A DNA stretch of 64,000 nucleotides from Stenopsyche tienmushanensis (taxonomy: Eukaryota > Arthropoda > Insecta > Trichoptera > Stenopsychidae), in NCBI GenBank assembly GCA_008973525.1, contig WACJ01000525.1, positions 1,426,001-1,490,000 of the forward strand, in the 5' to 3' direction. The translations under genes and the position numbers were made by a program. Positions 1 to 12,063 of this stretch are shown one piece after another (the first letter of the stretch is position 1; each line of letters begins with the position of its first letter). The notes under the pieces were generated by a model, which had not been told where the DNA came from, searched no databases, and saw nothing but the letters and a program-made list of their open reading frames with translations.

Positions 1-1660
1 CACAAAGTGAGATTGCCCATAAATAGTGTTTTTTTATGGCATAGAACAAAATCACCTGTGGCGAGATTTGCACTAGAATAAGGGGCGTTTCTAATTTTGA
101 ATTGACCAATCGTCTAATAAAAAATCGACCAATCAAATTGAGCAATCGCATTTCAAGGATACATTCACCAATCAATTACATAACTCAAAATTCAATGCTC
201 GGCTGATTAATAAAAATTGAGTACGTGAAATAGATAATTTTAAACAATTTTAAATATTAGAACTACCATAAAGTGTTGTTGAAATTGTAAAGAAAATTTG
301 ATAAGCATTTTTAAAAATAATGATATAATGAACAATATTTACAGTTGAAAAATACATTCGAAGACATTGCGGAATATCATCCAATCCATATATAGCTTTT
401 GAAAGCGATGTCTTAATTTCACATGGAACAATTTCGCTTCTTTTCTACACAATTCGTTCGCAATTATAATTAGTAAACGCAGAGCTCTGCTAATAATTCA
501 TCATATAAATAGATAAATGTTAAAGTCCTCATTTAACACCCGTTCGTATAATAATTTGTATAAATATTCACATCTACCTGGCTGAAAACCACATCCAGAA
601 TGCTTGGCATAATAAAATTCGCGGAATGAGGGTTCATTAAGTTAATTTTGTGGCTCTAAAATGCCTTCTGTATATCAACGCTATCAAGAAAGGTTAAAAA
701 CAGACGGTAAAAAGTTCACAATCAAGAGAGCACAACAAAGTACACTCTTATCTATGGAGTTTAATCTACCCTTATAAATCTCGAGCACCCCTTTTTATCT
801 CGTTCTGTGAAGCATCAAAATATTATATAACAAAACATTTTAGTGTTATTCATAATGTTTTATTAAGGCCTTTGTTTGCATTCATATCTCAGGATTTTCC
901 ATTATATTTTTGCAATCAAAGTCCATTATCCGATTTATCGTTTGCATATTTTCAAGCGATGCTATCATCGTCTTGTTTCGTCAAAGATCTCGCATGAATT
1001 TTGTCTCTATTTATTTCGAATAGACGGCGGACTCTCATCAAATATTTAAAGTACTCTTTGATATTTGTTCGTAGGGAAGTTGTTTATATTTTTTCTTATT
1101 TCGGAGTTTCCCCTCGTCTTAAGACTTTTCAGCTGAAAAAATTCTCAACCGGTAGCCTCTGGCGGAGAATATCTCGCAGCCGGAGAAGTTTTTGCATATA
1201 TTTGACGACAATTTGCATATATAAGATGTCGCCATCGGTGCTGATTCTTGGAGGGGTAAATAATTTGCAATGAAAATGGACAAGAATTCTCGCGTAATCA
1301 CCGTGCGAAGCACCATTCTGTGTCACAGCTCAAAATGGATTTTCTTAGTAAAAATCTAATGGAAATATCTGAAAATAATGATTCTTAGCGATTTTAAACA
1401 ATGGTCTATTTTATTATATATTACACAAACAATTTCCGTTAATAAACAAAGAAAAGCAATGTATAAAATCAATTTTTTCCCAAGAACTAAGAAGTTTCAC
1501 TTCCACCGCATGAGAATTTTTAGAGTACATGGATATACTACTGAAAGAAGATAGCAATGGGTATAAGTTTATAAAGAGAACAGACAGACATACATTGAAT
1601 ATAATGCGTTTTTTAACACATTTTTTTTCATAATAAAAACTCACGCTTATTTTGCACTAA
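1..1660. other. AT-rich intergenic DNA, no gene seen
   Basis: I see no conserved reading frame, RNA gene or clear repeat boundary here. The open frames of 60-90 codons at 1001-1644 overlap each other on both strands and have no recognisable motif, so I treat them as chance. Confidence 0.6.
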
Positions 1661-2025
1661 CCCTTTGAGTAGTGAGCTAATTTAAAATCATCGTAAACTT
1701 AGATGCTATATTTGCTTGTCCGCCACATATCGTCGTACAAATCCACGTACATTGATAAGTGGATTTACTTATCTGTTAAGACCGCCGCAGAGTATATGAA
1801 GCTTGTATATAAATAAACAAACACTGTCAATTGCACACAATATTCGTTCATTTCTTCGCGTAAACATAAACAATACACTTGAAATCGATTCATTATATCA
1901 TTCACACATCATTATCAGTCGATACATTTGAGTTGTCGATCTATACAATCGTACGATATACGCAAGATAATCTCTCCGTCTCAGTTTCTTTCCAAACTCA
2001 ACGTGCAAGGCTCCGTAGCCGAATG
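1661..2025 (+). repeat. TTAA-type MITE-like repeat, family A, copy 1
   Basis: The left end reads CCCTTTGAGTAGTGAG, as in the copies at 10170 and (inverted) 14768. The body shares the strings GTGGATTTACTTATCTG, CACAATATTCGTTCATTTC and ATCGTACGATATACGCAAG with the other copies. The left flank is CTAA rather than TTAA, and the right end decays near 2025, so this copy is old. Confidence 0.7.
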
Positions 2026-2470
2026 GGTGATTTTTTAAAAATATTTTGTATGAATTTGCATTAAATGACGTTTGAACGATTACTTTAACAAAACGAATTG
2101 TTGTATTTATTTTTGGAATGTCTCTTAGTGTACATGCTAATGTACCATCCTTGATTATTTTATCATGGTTATTATGAATAATTTAAGGAAAAATTGAGGT
2201 CTGGATCTGTTTCCTGATAAGAATAATACAGTAATATAATGGTTAGTGCTAAAATTAAACTTGACATTTTGAAACAGTTTTCCTAAGCAATCTTATAGCT
2301 TTGTATTTGTATTAATCATTCCAGAAAATCCATTCACTCATTCTCTATCCTCAGAATACAGTGACCCAAATTATGCTTTAATATCCATAATAGCATCTTT
2401 CCATAATCATTTGTTTGAAAAAAAATATATATATACATGACGCATATCAATTTTATCTTACGGGAATCCA

Positions 2471-3071
2471 GTTACGGGCAGTTATAGGTGTTCATGAATC
2501 CTAGGATTAGTAAACATAATCCAGAAAAAAAATCGGGATTGAAATTTTTATCTAACAAAAATCATACACCTCACCAACACGATGAAGGCTATTAAATCGA
2601 GACATTCCCGTCGAAATCTGGACGCTTGGAAACAGTGGCATAACTACTAAAAAGTAAGCTTAGGCGACGCCTAGAGGCAGTAACTGTCTAATCTATGTAT
2701 ACATATATAGAGTACATATATGTTTTTCAAATTGTTATATTGATCTTTCCCTCCCGGTGATGTATTTACTACACCTCGACTCTTATAATGGTAATATCGA
2801 TATGAAATATAATAGATACGGGGCTCAGAATTTTTGTATTCCTCCGTAATATAATTACGAATCACATCAAAGTATTATAGTATATAAGTATTTATCTGCA
2901 GCGACGGAAATAAATAATTTATCGGGAAATCGGAAATTTTGCGAGTTTTAGTCCGTGTCTCAGCGCAGATAGGAATTTTATCAGTGACATTGATGGTATT
3001 CTATGAACTCGATCTAGCATTTAAATGTCTGATGACGATACCTTCAACGAGTTTGGAGGCTGAGCGTGCAT
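2471..3071 (+). mobile_element. hAT-derived repeat, family B, copy 1
   Basis: About 600 bp closely match the blocks at 11601-12063 and 17545-18052; the shared motifs include GCGACGCCTAG and CGACGGAAATAAATAAT. Its last 60 bases encode the start of a hAT C-terminal dimerisation motif (TSLEAERA), then similarity to copy 3 stops abruptly. It lies between family A copies at 1661 and 3345. Confidence 0.6.
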
Positions 3072-3344
3072 CCCATGACTGGTCTCGGGATTGTCTAATG
3101 AAATCCCGGGATCGAAATTTTGGCTCGGGATTGGATTCCCTAGTCACAGTCCAATTTAGGAGCTAAAAAGTTTCACATTTACCGCGCAAAAGTCTTATGC
3201 ATTTTTTTTGTAAATAATTCATTTTCTCCCGTGATACAACTTTAGGCACGTCTATTAAAGCCCTAACCACCTTATATCGAAAGCAAACGACGTTAATTTA
3301 ATAATAATTAACGTAAACTACTTGTAAACAAAAAAGCAGCTTTG

Positions 3345-3600
3345 TAGATTTTAGACAGAGACGGAGAGTGTCTTGCACGCTGAGAGAATATCTTGCGTAC
3401 ATCGTACGATTGTATAGATCGTTAATCCAAATTTATCGATTAATGATGATATGTGAATGTTATAATGAATTGATTTCAAGTGTATTGTTTATGTTTACTT
3501 GAAGAAATAACCGGATATTGTGTGCTATCGACAGTGTTTATTTATTTATGTACAAGTTTCATACACGCTGCGACGATCTTGACAGATAAATTAATATATC
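3345..3600 (-). repeat. Family A MITE-like repeat, truncated copy
   Basis: This is the reverse complement of the family A body (GACAGAGACGGAGAG, CATCGTACGATTGTATAG, CTATCGACAGTGTTTATTT). The TTAA-proximal end carrying CTCACTACTCAAAGGG is missing; similarity fades at about 3600. Confidence 0.6.
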
Positions 3601-4472
3601 GACTATATCATGGTCACCTCCTCATGGGCTCAATATTGAAGGCAGCATAACCTTCGAGTGTGTTTATCAGTATAATAGTAAACGATATAAAAATTATTTT
3701 AAAATTTCAGATTGATTGCATGCATAAATACGCTGTTCTCGATCGAAAACTCGCGTATGAAACATTTTTGAGGAATGGATATTTGCATGTGCTACGATCG
3801 ACATAATTCAATTTTATCCAACATCCTCGCTCTGGAGCGAGACGTTATGATCAAATTTATTCGTTCTGCTAGAAAATTTTCATAATATATCGCCGAATCC
3901 GCTAACGCTAAAGGAAATGAAAAATTCGCAGTTTGCGTCATGGAAATGTAAATAGATGTGATCTCCTTCCGCGATACAGATTTTCATCTGAATTTTCGAC
4001 GTCGCTTTTTGGGAAACTAAATTTAGGCCCGAATAATAAAAAAAAGCAGGAAGTGATGTGAAATTTATTCGAAAGGAAATTACCGACATAAGTATGAGAA
4101 GTTCGCCCCCAGCTTGGGGGTGATAGAGCACGGGTCATATTATCATACTAAGCCCTCCTTGCTTACTTATTATGTGGGGGCGATGCCGAATCATCAAATA
4201 AGAAATATCCTACATAAATCTTGGACACGAAGCATTTTTGTATTCCACCACAAAAAATATAACGTAGAAACGACATCAGAAATGTATTAAAATGTGATTA
4301 AGCAAATTTATTTTTGTGCTTTATTGATTTGTAATCAAGCGCATTCAATGGGAATTAAATCTACGTTATTATTTTGTCGTGTAATTGAAATCGTATTTTA
4401 AGAATCAGCGTTTAACGAAATACGTAATCATTGAAACTTATTTATAGCGTATTTTTCACAACGACTACAACT
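3601..4472. other. Intergenic DNA, no gene seen
   Basis: Only short overlapping frames occur (for example 3880-4138 on the minus strand), with no recognisable protein motif. I see no repeat shared with the rest of the window. Confidence 0.55.
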
Positions 4473-4544
4473 TCCCGTATGGTCTAGTGGCTAGGATACC
4501 TGGCTTTCACCCAGGAGGCTCGGGTTCGATTCCCGGTACGGGAA
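4473..4544 (+). tRNA. tRNA-Glu (anticodon TTC), copy 1
   Basis: 72 nt form a full cloverleaf. Acceptor arm TCCCGTA pairs with TACGGGA, with discriminator A. The D region has TGGTCTAGTGG, the anticodon stem CCTGG/CCAGG encloses loop CTTTCAC (anticodon TTC at 4506-4508), and the T arm is CGGGTTCGATTCCCG. A T-run just after the gene suits RNA polymerase III termination. No 3' CCA is encoded, as expected for a eukaryotic nuclear gene. Confidence 0.97.
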
Positions 4545-4722
4545 ACTTTTTGTTTATTTTTTTATATATGAATATAAAAATATATTATAGACACGACCGT
4601 AAAACTATATTTATATATAACGTATACGTTATTTATAAATTTAAAAAAATGAAAACAAAAATTTTATATCAACGTTACAGATAATTTTAACGTTTTGAAA
4701 ATATTTCATGCAAACTACAACT

Positions 4723-4794
4723 TCCCGTATGGTCTAGTGGCTAGGATACCTGGCTTTCACCCAGGAGGCTCGGGTTCGATTCCCGGTACGGGAA
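4723..4794 (+). tRNA. tRNA-Glu (anticodon TTC), copy 2
   Basis: Identical over all 72 nt to the copy at 4473, and starting exactly 250 bp downstream. The short leader CTACAACT directly before each gene is also shared, while the spacer is otherwise unrelated. This indicates a local duplication whose flanks have diverged while the gene body stayed identical. Anticodon TTC is at 4756-4758, and a T-rich tract follows the gene. Confidence 0.97.
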
Positions 4795-6146
4795 AATTTT
4801 TGCAACAATAAATTAAATTTCCGCAATTTTTTTATGCAAGTTTTATAATAAAATTTATGTTTTTATGATAAAAATAAAATAATCGTTTTAAATCCATAGT
4901 TCAATAAATTGCTCTTTTATCGCTTTTAAAATTTAAAATGTCAGTCCAATGATGAACGTCACGGCGCTGATAAATTATTCATAAATTAAGTGCTGCCACC
5001 TATTGACCTGTTATCATAACTGAATATAACAATATCAAGTCATTTCTATTACAATTGACGAAGTTGTTATTAAAACTGAAAAAACATGTTGATTGGATTT
5101 ATTTAGACATTTTTAAAATAATCAAGAACGATTGAATTTCGCTGGTCGAATTTCATTCAAACGTTTTCATTCATAAAAATAAATATTTAGCAAAGTTTTG
5201 AACCCGATTTATTTCACACTATAAAGTTTATTTTTTAAAATTAATTATTCCAGATGTATCTTGAATATCTTTTTTAAAAGATATGCTGCATTCACTCGAT
5301 TATCCGGGATCTTATTAATCAGGTTGCGGATGGCTAGACTTTTTATTGAAGTTTATTATAATATTTTTTAAGTGAAATTTATATAGACGTGGTAGGACAA
5401 ATTTACTTTACCTATTTTATTATATAATACACAGTCTCATGCATTTTTTTTAAAATTAATCCTGTGCAGTTTTTGAAATAGCTTTTTAAATCCCTATTTT
5501 TAAATCTATCATAGTTGTAGCTGACGAGTTCATCGAAGATTTAATGATAAGGATTGTTACACATCACTCAATAAGTTTGTAGGATTTTTTTCACTCATTT
5601 TCTTTATTTGGGGTCATTTTTCGCAATTCCTTCAAAATAAAATACTAAAAACTTATTGAGTGTTTGTAAGTCGAACCTAAGGATTAATTATATTCGTCTC
5701 TCAAATTAAACCTTAATTAATGGATCTCATCTCATGCTTATGTCTCAACGTAAATGTTGATGAAAAGGACTCTCACACTGATGATAGCCTTATTGTCCCT
5801 ATGTAATTCATTTCAATGATAATGAGAATCTATCGATCATATATATAAATGGAATGGCTATCATTGTCAGAGTTAGCCATAAAGCTCTCAGTACAAATTC
5901 ATGAATGAGCATTGAAAAGGCTCGGTTTCTGCGATGATGATGATGAATTACACATACCATCCCTATACACTCGGGCCTTGTATAACACGATTATATTGTT
6001 TGAAGTTCATAGAAAATTAGGGTTGGCGTTCCAAAAAAATATCGAGAGGAGTATTTCTGGTTTTAGCCTTCAAATATTTGGTAATAAGCGATTATCTAAT
6101 TTTAGCGTATAAATCTTTATGTATTTGCCATTTTATTATAAGGTTC
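4795..6146. other. AT-rich intergenic DNA; one small palindromic element inside
   Basis: No gene is recognised. The only structure I can support is the inverted-repeat element at 5565-5662, listed separately. Confidence 0.55.
5565..5662. repeat. Small palindromic element (possible Tc1/mariner-type MITE)
   Basis: CACTCAATAAGTTT at 5565-5578 is repeated perfectly in inverted orientation at 5649-5662, with about 70 bp between. The arms resemble the termini of short Tc1/mariner derivatives, but no clean TA duplication is obvious, so the class is a guess. Confidence 0.4.
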
Positions 6147-6512
6147 TGTAACATTGAGGCGGGGGTGCTCTCGGGGGCAGAGTTTCCGGGCGGCTCCCTG
6201 TCCCCCATGTGCTCGTCGGGATGACCGCGCTAGCGCACGGGTCCGTTCTTCTATCGGCCTGTGATGTTGCAGGACAAATGGATGGGAATAGACCGGCGTC
6301 GAATAGAAAGACTCTCTTCTCTAAATAACTATTTATTCCACACGAGAGAGAGAGAGAGAGATCTGGCTGCAGGAAGGACGACCTCCCGCAGCCAAGGCTA
6401 ACCGACGACTCTTCCGACTCCCACCTCCTGCACGTCACTAACCAACCGGCAATGGTGCGTGTTCCTTCAAACAAAACAAAAAACACGCCACCATTTTTTT
6501 AAATGTGTTACA
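6147..6512 (-). repeat. LTR-like repeat, family C, copy 1 (possible solo LTR)
   Basis: About 366 bp begin TGTAACA and end TGTTACA (an inverted TG...CA boundary). Read on the minus strand there is a central AATAAA-type signal and a GC-rich stretch shared with 14945-15115 (same orientation as here) and 18100-18345 (opposite orientation); shared strings include CGCAGCCAAGGC and GGGCGGCTCC. I find no 5-bp target duplication at these borders, so the exact ends are provisional. Confidence 0.5.
6344..6361. repeat. (GA)n microsatellite
   Basis: A run of nine GA units lies inside the family C LTR-like repeat. The other two copies have only a short remnant here, so it expanded in this copy. Confidence 0.9.
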
Positions 6513-7854
6513 TAAAACCGTTTTGTATAAAACCGTGTTATACGAAGCCGGAGTGTATTTCATAATCAACGAATTGTATGCAGATTTGTAAATAAAATGC
6601 ATCGAGATTTTAAGAATAAAAATACGATTTACAACACAACATCCGAGCAGATGAAATTAAAAAACGTACATAATTAACGCAACCTTCGCCGAGACATTTT
6701 TAGGACTATATTAAGCTAAAAGCTTCTCCCACCGGAAGATTTTCTTTTTTCGTCTTCCTGGGGAAAATTAGTCCCTGGCGGTGTTCTCGTACCTTATCCG
6801 GTTTTTAAGTGACGACATTAAGGTTCAAATTGCCCGAGCATTACGATGTACCAGGACTTGGGAGAACGCAAATTATGCAAAAGGAAGCATCCCTAAATTA
6901 CCGCATTACTTTGAAGGATAGTTTCTAATTAAAAAGCCCTGCAATATTGCGCACGGGAGCTTTTTAGGACTCTTTTTTTGAAGGAACAATTAATTAAAAA
7001 TTTTACCGAGGTCTTTGACTTGTTTTAAAACGAAAGCCAATTACAGTGTGCAATATGTAATAACATGTTAATATACAATTAGCATACCGTCCATTTATAT
7101 GTACATCTTTTTATCGTTCTATTTTTTTAAACTTACCATCAAAGACTAAAACCGATCATTGTTCAGTTTGTTTGAGTGATTGTGACTTATTAAGGGTATA
7201 AAAAAAACGTCTAAATAATCCTCAATGTTTATGAATCAACATATATTTGTTGTCTTATGCATACTATTATATTTAATTTGATATTCGCAACCCCATTTCA
7301 TGCAAGGCAGACTGTGTTGCTTTCATCCCCGCTTATAATTAAGTTTTCGTTTTTGATCACTGCTCCATAATAAATTATGGAGATTACAGCAATGGAAGGG
7401 CTTACATTTATACTATTATACGCATTGACATTAGTTTTTTGGTAGTTTAGAGTGTCATCAATATTTCTTTTCGGATTTCATCGAAAGCATGTTCCATGCA
7501 CCAGATCGATGCAATAAAAGCTCAAGCGAATCACATAAAGCTTATCGCCAAAGCTTTTAAACCCGTCGGTTTCATCCAGAGCTTGAGTTACCTTCTAAAG
7601 TCGCTGCAGGTCACTAATCCCTAAAAATCTTTTCGTTGTAAACGATCCTCCAGGACTATTTCCTCCTCCAGAAATGTATGCCAAAGTAGAATATAATACA
7701 TGCGCGCCCGAAATAAAACATTAACGAAGCGAAGATTAAAAACAAATTATACGCCGATAGGGGTTTGATTTTATTATCCCCGCGCCTGTTCAATGTTACG
7801 GTACGAATTCATAAAAATAATACGTTTATCCTATAAACAGAATAAGCCCACATA
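6513..7854. other. Intergenic DNA, no gene seen
   Basis: No reading frame or repeat that I can support. It looks like unique sequence. The flanks of the mariner inserted at 7855 read smoothly across the insertion point. Confidence 0.5.
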
Positions 7855-9130
7855 TTAGGGGTATCGAAAAGAAATAGAAATTTTTTTATACCTGGCTTTA
7901 GGGTCAGTTTATATTGTGACGCGGTGCAGTAAACACTTATTTTTTAGTGCTTGTAAATTAAGACTATTGTCAATTTACTATTTTTAACAAAAAAAAAATT
8001 AACCGTGATTTAAATAAAAATGTCCAGACCAACAATTAGTGAAGAAAATTTGCGTTATTGTATGCTATTTTTATTTGATCAAAAAATGAAAACTAAAGAA
8101 GTGACACAGAAAATCAATGAAACATATGGTGATATATTGACACTAAGTAAATGTCATAGGTGGTTGAAAAAATTCCAAACTGGTGACAGAAATCTTACAG
8201 AAGCGCCTAAATCGGGAAGACCGCTAAAAATCGATGATGATGTCCTGTTAAATTTAGTAGAGTCTGATCCTCGTCAATCAATCAGAGAAATATCAAATAA
8301 ACTTGGATGCCCATGGAAAAATGTACAAAATCACCTTCACCGCATTGGAAAGTGTTCCAGGCAAGGAGTTTGGGTCCCTCACGATTTATCACAAACTGCA
8401 CTAGAGCTGCGACGTACTATCTGCACTTCTCTTTTATCTAGGCACGATTTAGAACCATTTTTAAGGCGAATTGTTACCTGTGACGAAAAATGGGTCCTCT
8501 ATAACAATACCGCGCGAAAAAAACAATGACTTTCACCCGGTCAATTAGCTTTACCTACGGCAAAGCCGAGCTTAACTGTAAATAAGGTGCTGTTATGTAT
8601 TTGGTGGGATAGCCTTGGTGTTTTTTATTTTGAATTACTTTAACCCGGTGAAACAATAACAGCAAACATGTATTGTGAACAATTAGAAAGAATGACACAA
8701 GAATTTTAAAAAAATCGGCCATTTTTAGTGAACAATAATAAGGGAATTCTTCAACACGCACAACGCACGACCTCATGCGGCAAAAGTTACGCAGCAAAAA
8801 AATATTGAACTTGGCTATGAACTTCTACCACATCCACCATATTCTCCAGACATCGCTCCATCGGATTATTATTTGTTTCGTGCCCTAGAACATTCTCTTC
8901 GTGAAAAAAAATTTACTAATGTGAATGAGATAAAAAATCATATGGAAAAGATCTTTAAAGAAAAACCCAAAGACTTTTACAAAACAGGAATAGATAAATT
9001 ACCTGAAAGATGGAAAAAGGTGTTAGAAAACGACGGACATTAGTTTATAGAGTAGTTTTTAAGTTTTTTTTTAAATAAATGTTTTTTTCATAACTGTATG
9101 AAAATTTCTATTTCTTTTCGATACCCCTAA
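7855..9130 (+). mobile_element. mariner transposon, full length but inactive
   Basis: A 1276-bp element has perfect 30-bp terminal inverted repeats beginning TTAGGGGTATCGAAAAG (7855-7884 and 9101-9130). It is flanked by TA on both sides (7853-7854 and 9131-9132), the target duplication expected for Tc1/mariner. Its length is typical of the family. It contains a single transposase reading frame, broken as described in the next entry. The two perfect ends imply it is fairly young or that its ends were recently capable of being bound. Confidence 0.95.
8020..9043 (+). pseudogene. mariner transposase pseudogene (DD34D type)
   Basis: The ATG at 8020 opens 169 codons: an N-terminal helix-turn-helix, a second one around RQSIREISNKLG, then the first catalytic Asp in VTCDEKW (codon at 8482-8484). 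The frame then meets TGA at 8527 (where the family has Trp, followed by LSPGQ), TAA at 8641 and TAA at 8707. A single extra base lies inside the second catalytic Asp codon of the HDNARPH motif (GAC reads GCAC at 8758-8761) and shifts the frame. The rest continues from there (SPDIAPSD, third Asp 34 residues after the second) to the stop at 9041-9043. Three nonsense changes and one frameshift make it non-functional. Confidence 0.93.
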
Positions 9131-9132
9131 TA

Positions 9133-10165
9133 TAATCCAATTACGCTCACCCCGAACGTACTCTCCCATCCTAATTTAATTATTCCCTGTGAATTTAAAA
9201 AGCAACACGGAAATAAGCATAGGATCATATCTGCTGAGAGATTCCCCCGAGTAAAAAAATACACACATCAAAAACATGTTTTTTGGGCTTAAATGCAAAT
9301 TTAATGCGGCTTTCAGCTTATAAATTCACGTGCATTCAATTAAATGATAATTGAACTGTATTTTGTCAGCCTCATGAGCTAAAAAATATATCCAAGCAAA
9401 ATGGGCGCCGCAAGAACTATGAACCTTTTCAATATCTATTTACAGGAAAGGGTGTATGATACGCTCCATTCTGTTTGTATGATACGTTCACCACCTCATT
9501 CCCTCATAACCCTCGAATTTCATTTGGAACGCTCGTCCAGAGAGTCTTCTGGATGAACGTATCGAAGGGTCTTTTCGCGGCCGTCTATCGATGGAAGTGT
9601 GGAGGTGGTTTGTAAAGATAGAGCAGTTTTTCAAGAAAAACTCTGAAAAGTTGTTCTAGATGACCTTGTTGATTTTACTGGAAAAGGCTTTCTAGAATGC
9701 AGTCCTTTTCAGAGTCCTTTTTTAGCTAGGACATTGCCGGGCTAGGGGTGAAGACTCTGATCACCAACTGATGGTGTCTCTATAGATGTCCTTTGCAGAT
9801 TTATTTAGGCATCCTTGATTTTGCCGATATCAATGTATGGATTCAAAGAAACAAGTGGACAAAAGATATAAAGACAACATGATTTTCTTTAAAAATAAAA
9901 GACATGCCAGATACAATTTTGCAAAAATAATATAACTGAACCTTGTATGATTTGTAAAAAATATGCTGAAAATATATGAAGGAGAAAGCTTATCATCTGC
10001 AATGAAAACAAGAAACATGTTTGATTTATTTGTATTATTAATAAAGCAAACGCTGCAGCAATAATCTCCTGTTTGAATTGCACTGTTTTGAACAATAAAT
10101 GGACGATTTATTTGGAAAAAATCATTTATTTTTAAGGTGCATGTGAAATGCTGGAATGGTTAATA
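9133..10165. other. Intergenic DNA, no gene seen
   Basis: No conserved frame or repeat is recognised. The minus-strand frames at 9830-10095 overlap one another in AT-rich sequence and carry no motif. Confidence 0.5.
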
Positions 10166-10169
10166 TTAA

Positions 10170-10556
10170 CCCTTTGAGTAGTGAGTGAATTTAAAATCAT
10201 CAAAATCTTATATGCTATATTCGTATGTCCGCCACTTATCATCCGTACAAATCCACTTATCTGTCAGGACCGCGCAGCGCGTATGAAGTTTGTACATAAA
10301 TAAATAAACACTATCGATAGCACACAAAATTCGTTCATTTCTTCATGTAAACATAAATAATTCACTTTAAATCGATTCATTATATCATTCATACATCATT
10401 ATTAATCGATAAATTTGGGTTAATGATCTATATAATCGTACGATGTATGCAAGATATTCTCCCCGTCTCTGTCTATCTCCGAGCTCAACGTATAAGAATG
10501 CTCTCTCTGAATCACTGGAATTCGCTCGCAAATAGGCGATCATACTGCCATATAGG
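10170..10556 (+). repeat. Family A MITE-like repeat, best complete copy
   Basis: A 387-bp element starts CCCTTTGAGTAGTGAG and ends GCCATATAGG, flanked by TTAA on both sides (10166-10169 and 10557-10560). TTAA target duplication is the hallmark of piggyBac-like and Kolobok-like elements. There is no coding capacity, so it must have been moved by a transposase encoded elsewhere. Its ends define the boundaries used for the other copies. Confidence 0.85.
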
Positions 10557-10560
10557 TTAA

Positions 10561-11600
10561 TCATCTATGAAGTGTTATTTTTGTTAGTTTTAGAATCTCA
10601 AACTATATCAGTCTTTTCTATATGCTTGATACCATTGCCTCATATTTAATTTATATCATGCATCTACAATTAAAACGTATGCTTTACATTATTTCATGCA
10701 ATCGGGTCCGAAGCTCCTCGACGATTTGCACCATCTCAAAAGCCGAGCTGATACTTATTCAAGATGTTAATTTCGCATTCATTATGCCCGCGTATTTTCG
10801 TTTAATTTATAGCGCTTAAAATTTCAAAGTGAACCCCAAAGTTAAATTAATTTCCATACCTTCGGCTATAACTTCTTGAAGTTGAGTGATTTAAAGCCCG
10901 CAGGGAATGCCACAATGGATCGTAAATTGTCTCACTTTGTTCCTAACCGTTTATGTTTGGTGGGACAATTGATTAAATTTCATAGCTTTGGCCTTTTTCC
11001 AACAATCAAACGTATCCGCCGTATTAATAATGCCGTATCGATGATCGTACAAATTTTGGATGTAAGATCGGATGAGTAGAATACATGGATGAGTTGATTG
11101 AATTATGACGCATGTTTGGGTACTAATGGTGTTACATTGAAAATATATAAGCATCGGAGAGAGAGAGTTGTGACAAAGCGAATGAGGAGTGCTGCAGCTG
11201 CCTGCTTTGTCGTTTCTTATCAGCAACTCATTGTCTAGCGAGGTGTATTGTGCATTGTTGTGAAACCTCCGCAGAGGATTTTGTTCTGCTTGCTTTTTGT
11301 TCCCTCTTCGTTTATCATCCACAAAGTTGCAAGCCTCAAGAACAGCCTACGACGCCCCCGCCCGATGGCATTGCATTAACTCGTATAAAGCAACTGCATC
11401 TATGCATTTCAATCCCTCTTCATGTTTTCAGTTCTACATAATTTCTCTTGTTTTAACAAACTTAGGAAAGATTTATAGAAATTTTTGAAAAAAAGATGAA
11501 TTTGCTACCCTTAGAGAAATTTGCGCTGGGCACAACCCCGTACCACATCCCACCCCGGTGTTTACGGTTCCAAACGGACGACCTCCTTCGGTCGTAGAAG
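10561..11600. other. Intergenic DNA, no gene seen
   Basis: Short overlapping frames on both strands (10876-11488) have no motif and shadow each other. No shared repeat is seen. Confidence 0.45.
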
Positions 11601-12063
11601 AGATACGTACAGTTTTAGGTGCTCATGAATCCCGGAATTAGTAAATGCAGTTCCGAAAAATTCGAAAATCCGAAAAACAGAAATCTGGAGACTTGGGAAC
11701 AGTGGCATAATTACTAAAAAGCAAGCTTAGGCGACGCCTAGGGGCAGTAACTGTCTAATCTATATATACATATATAGAGTACATATATGTTTTTCAAATT
11801 TTTATATTAACCTTTCCCTACCGGTGATGTATTTACTACACCTCGACTCTAATAATGGGAATATCGATATGAAATATAATAGATACGGGGCTCAGAATTT
11901 TTGTATTCCTCCGTAACATAATTATGAATCACATCAAAGTATTTTAGTATATAAGTATTCATCTGCAGCGACGGAAATAAATAATTCGTCGGGAAATCGG
12001 GAATTTTGCGAGTTTCAGTCCGTGTCTCAGCAGAAAGGAATTTTATCAGTCACATTGATGATG
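11601..12063 (+). mobile_element. hAT-derived repeat, family B, copy 2
   Basis: Matches 2471-3030 closely, with a shorter 5' part, and stops at the ATTGATG where copies 1 and 3 continue into hAT transposase sequence. It is therefore truncated before the coding tail. Like copy 1 it lies between a forward family A copy (10170) and a reversed one (14768). Confidence 0.6.
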
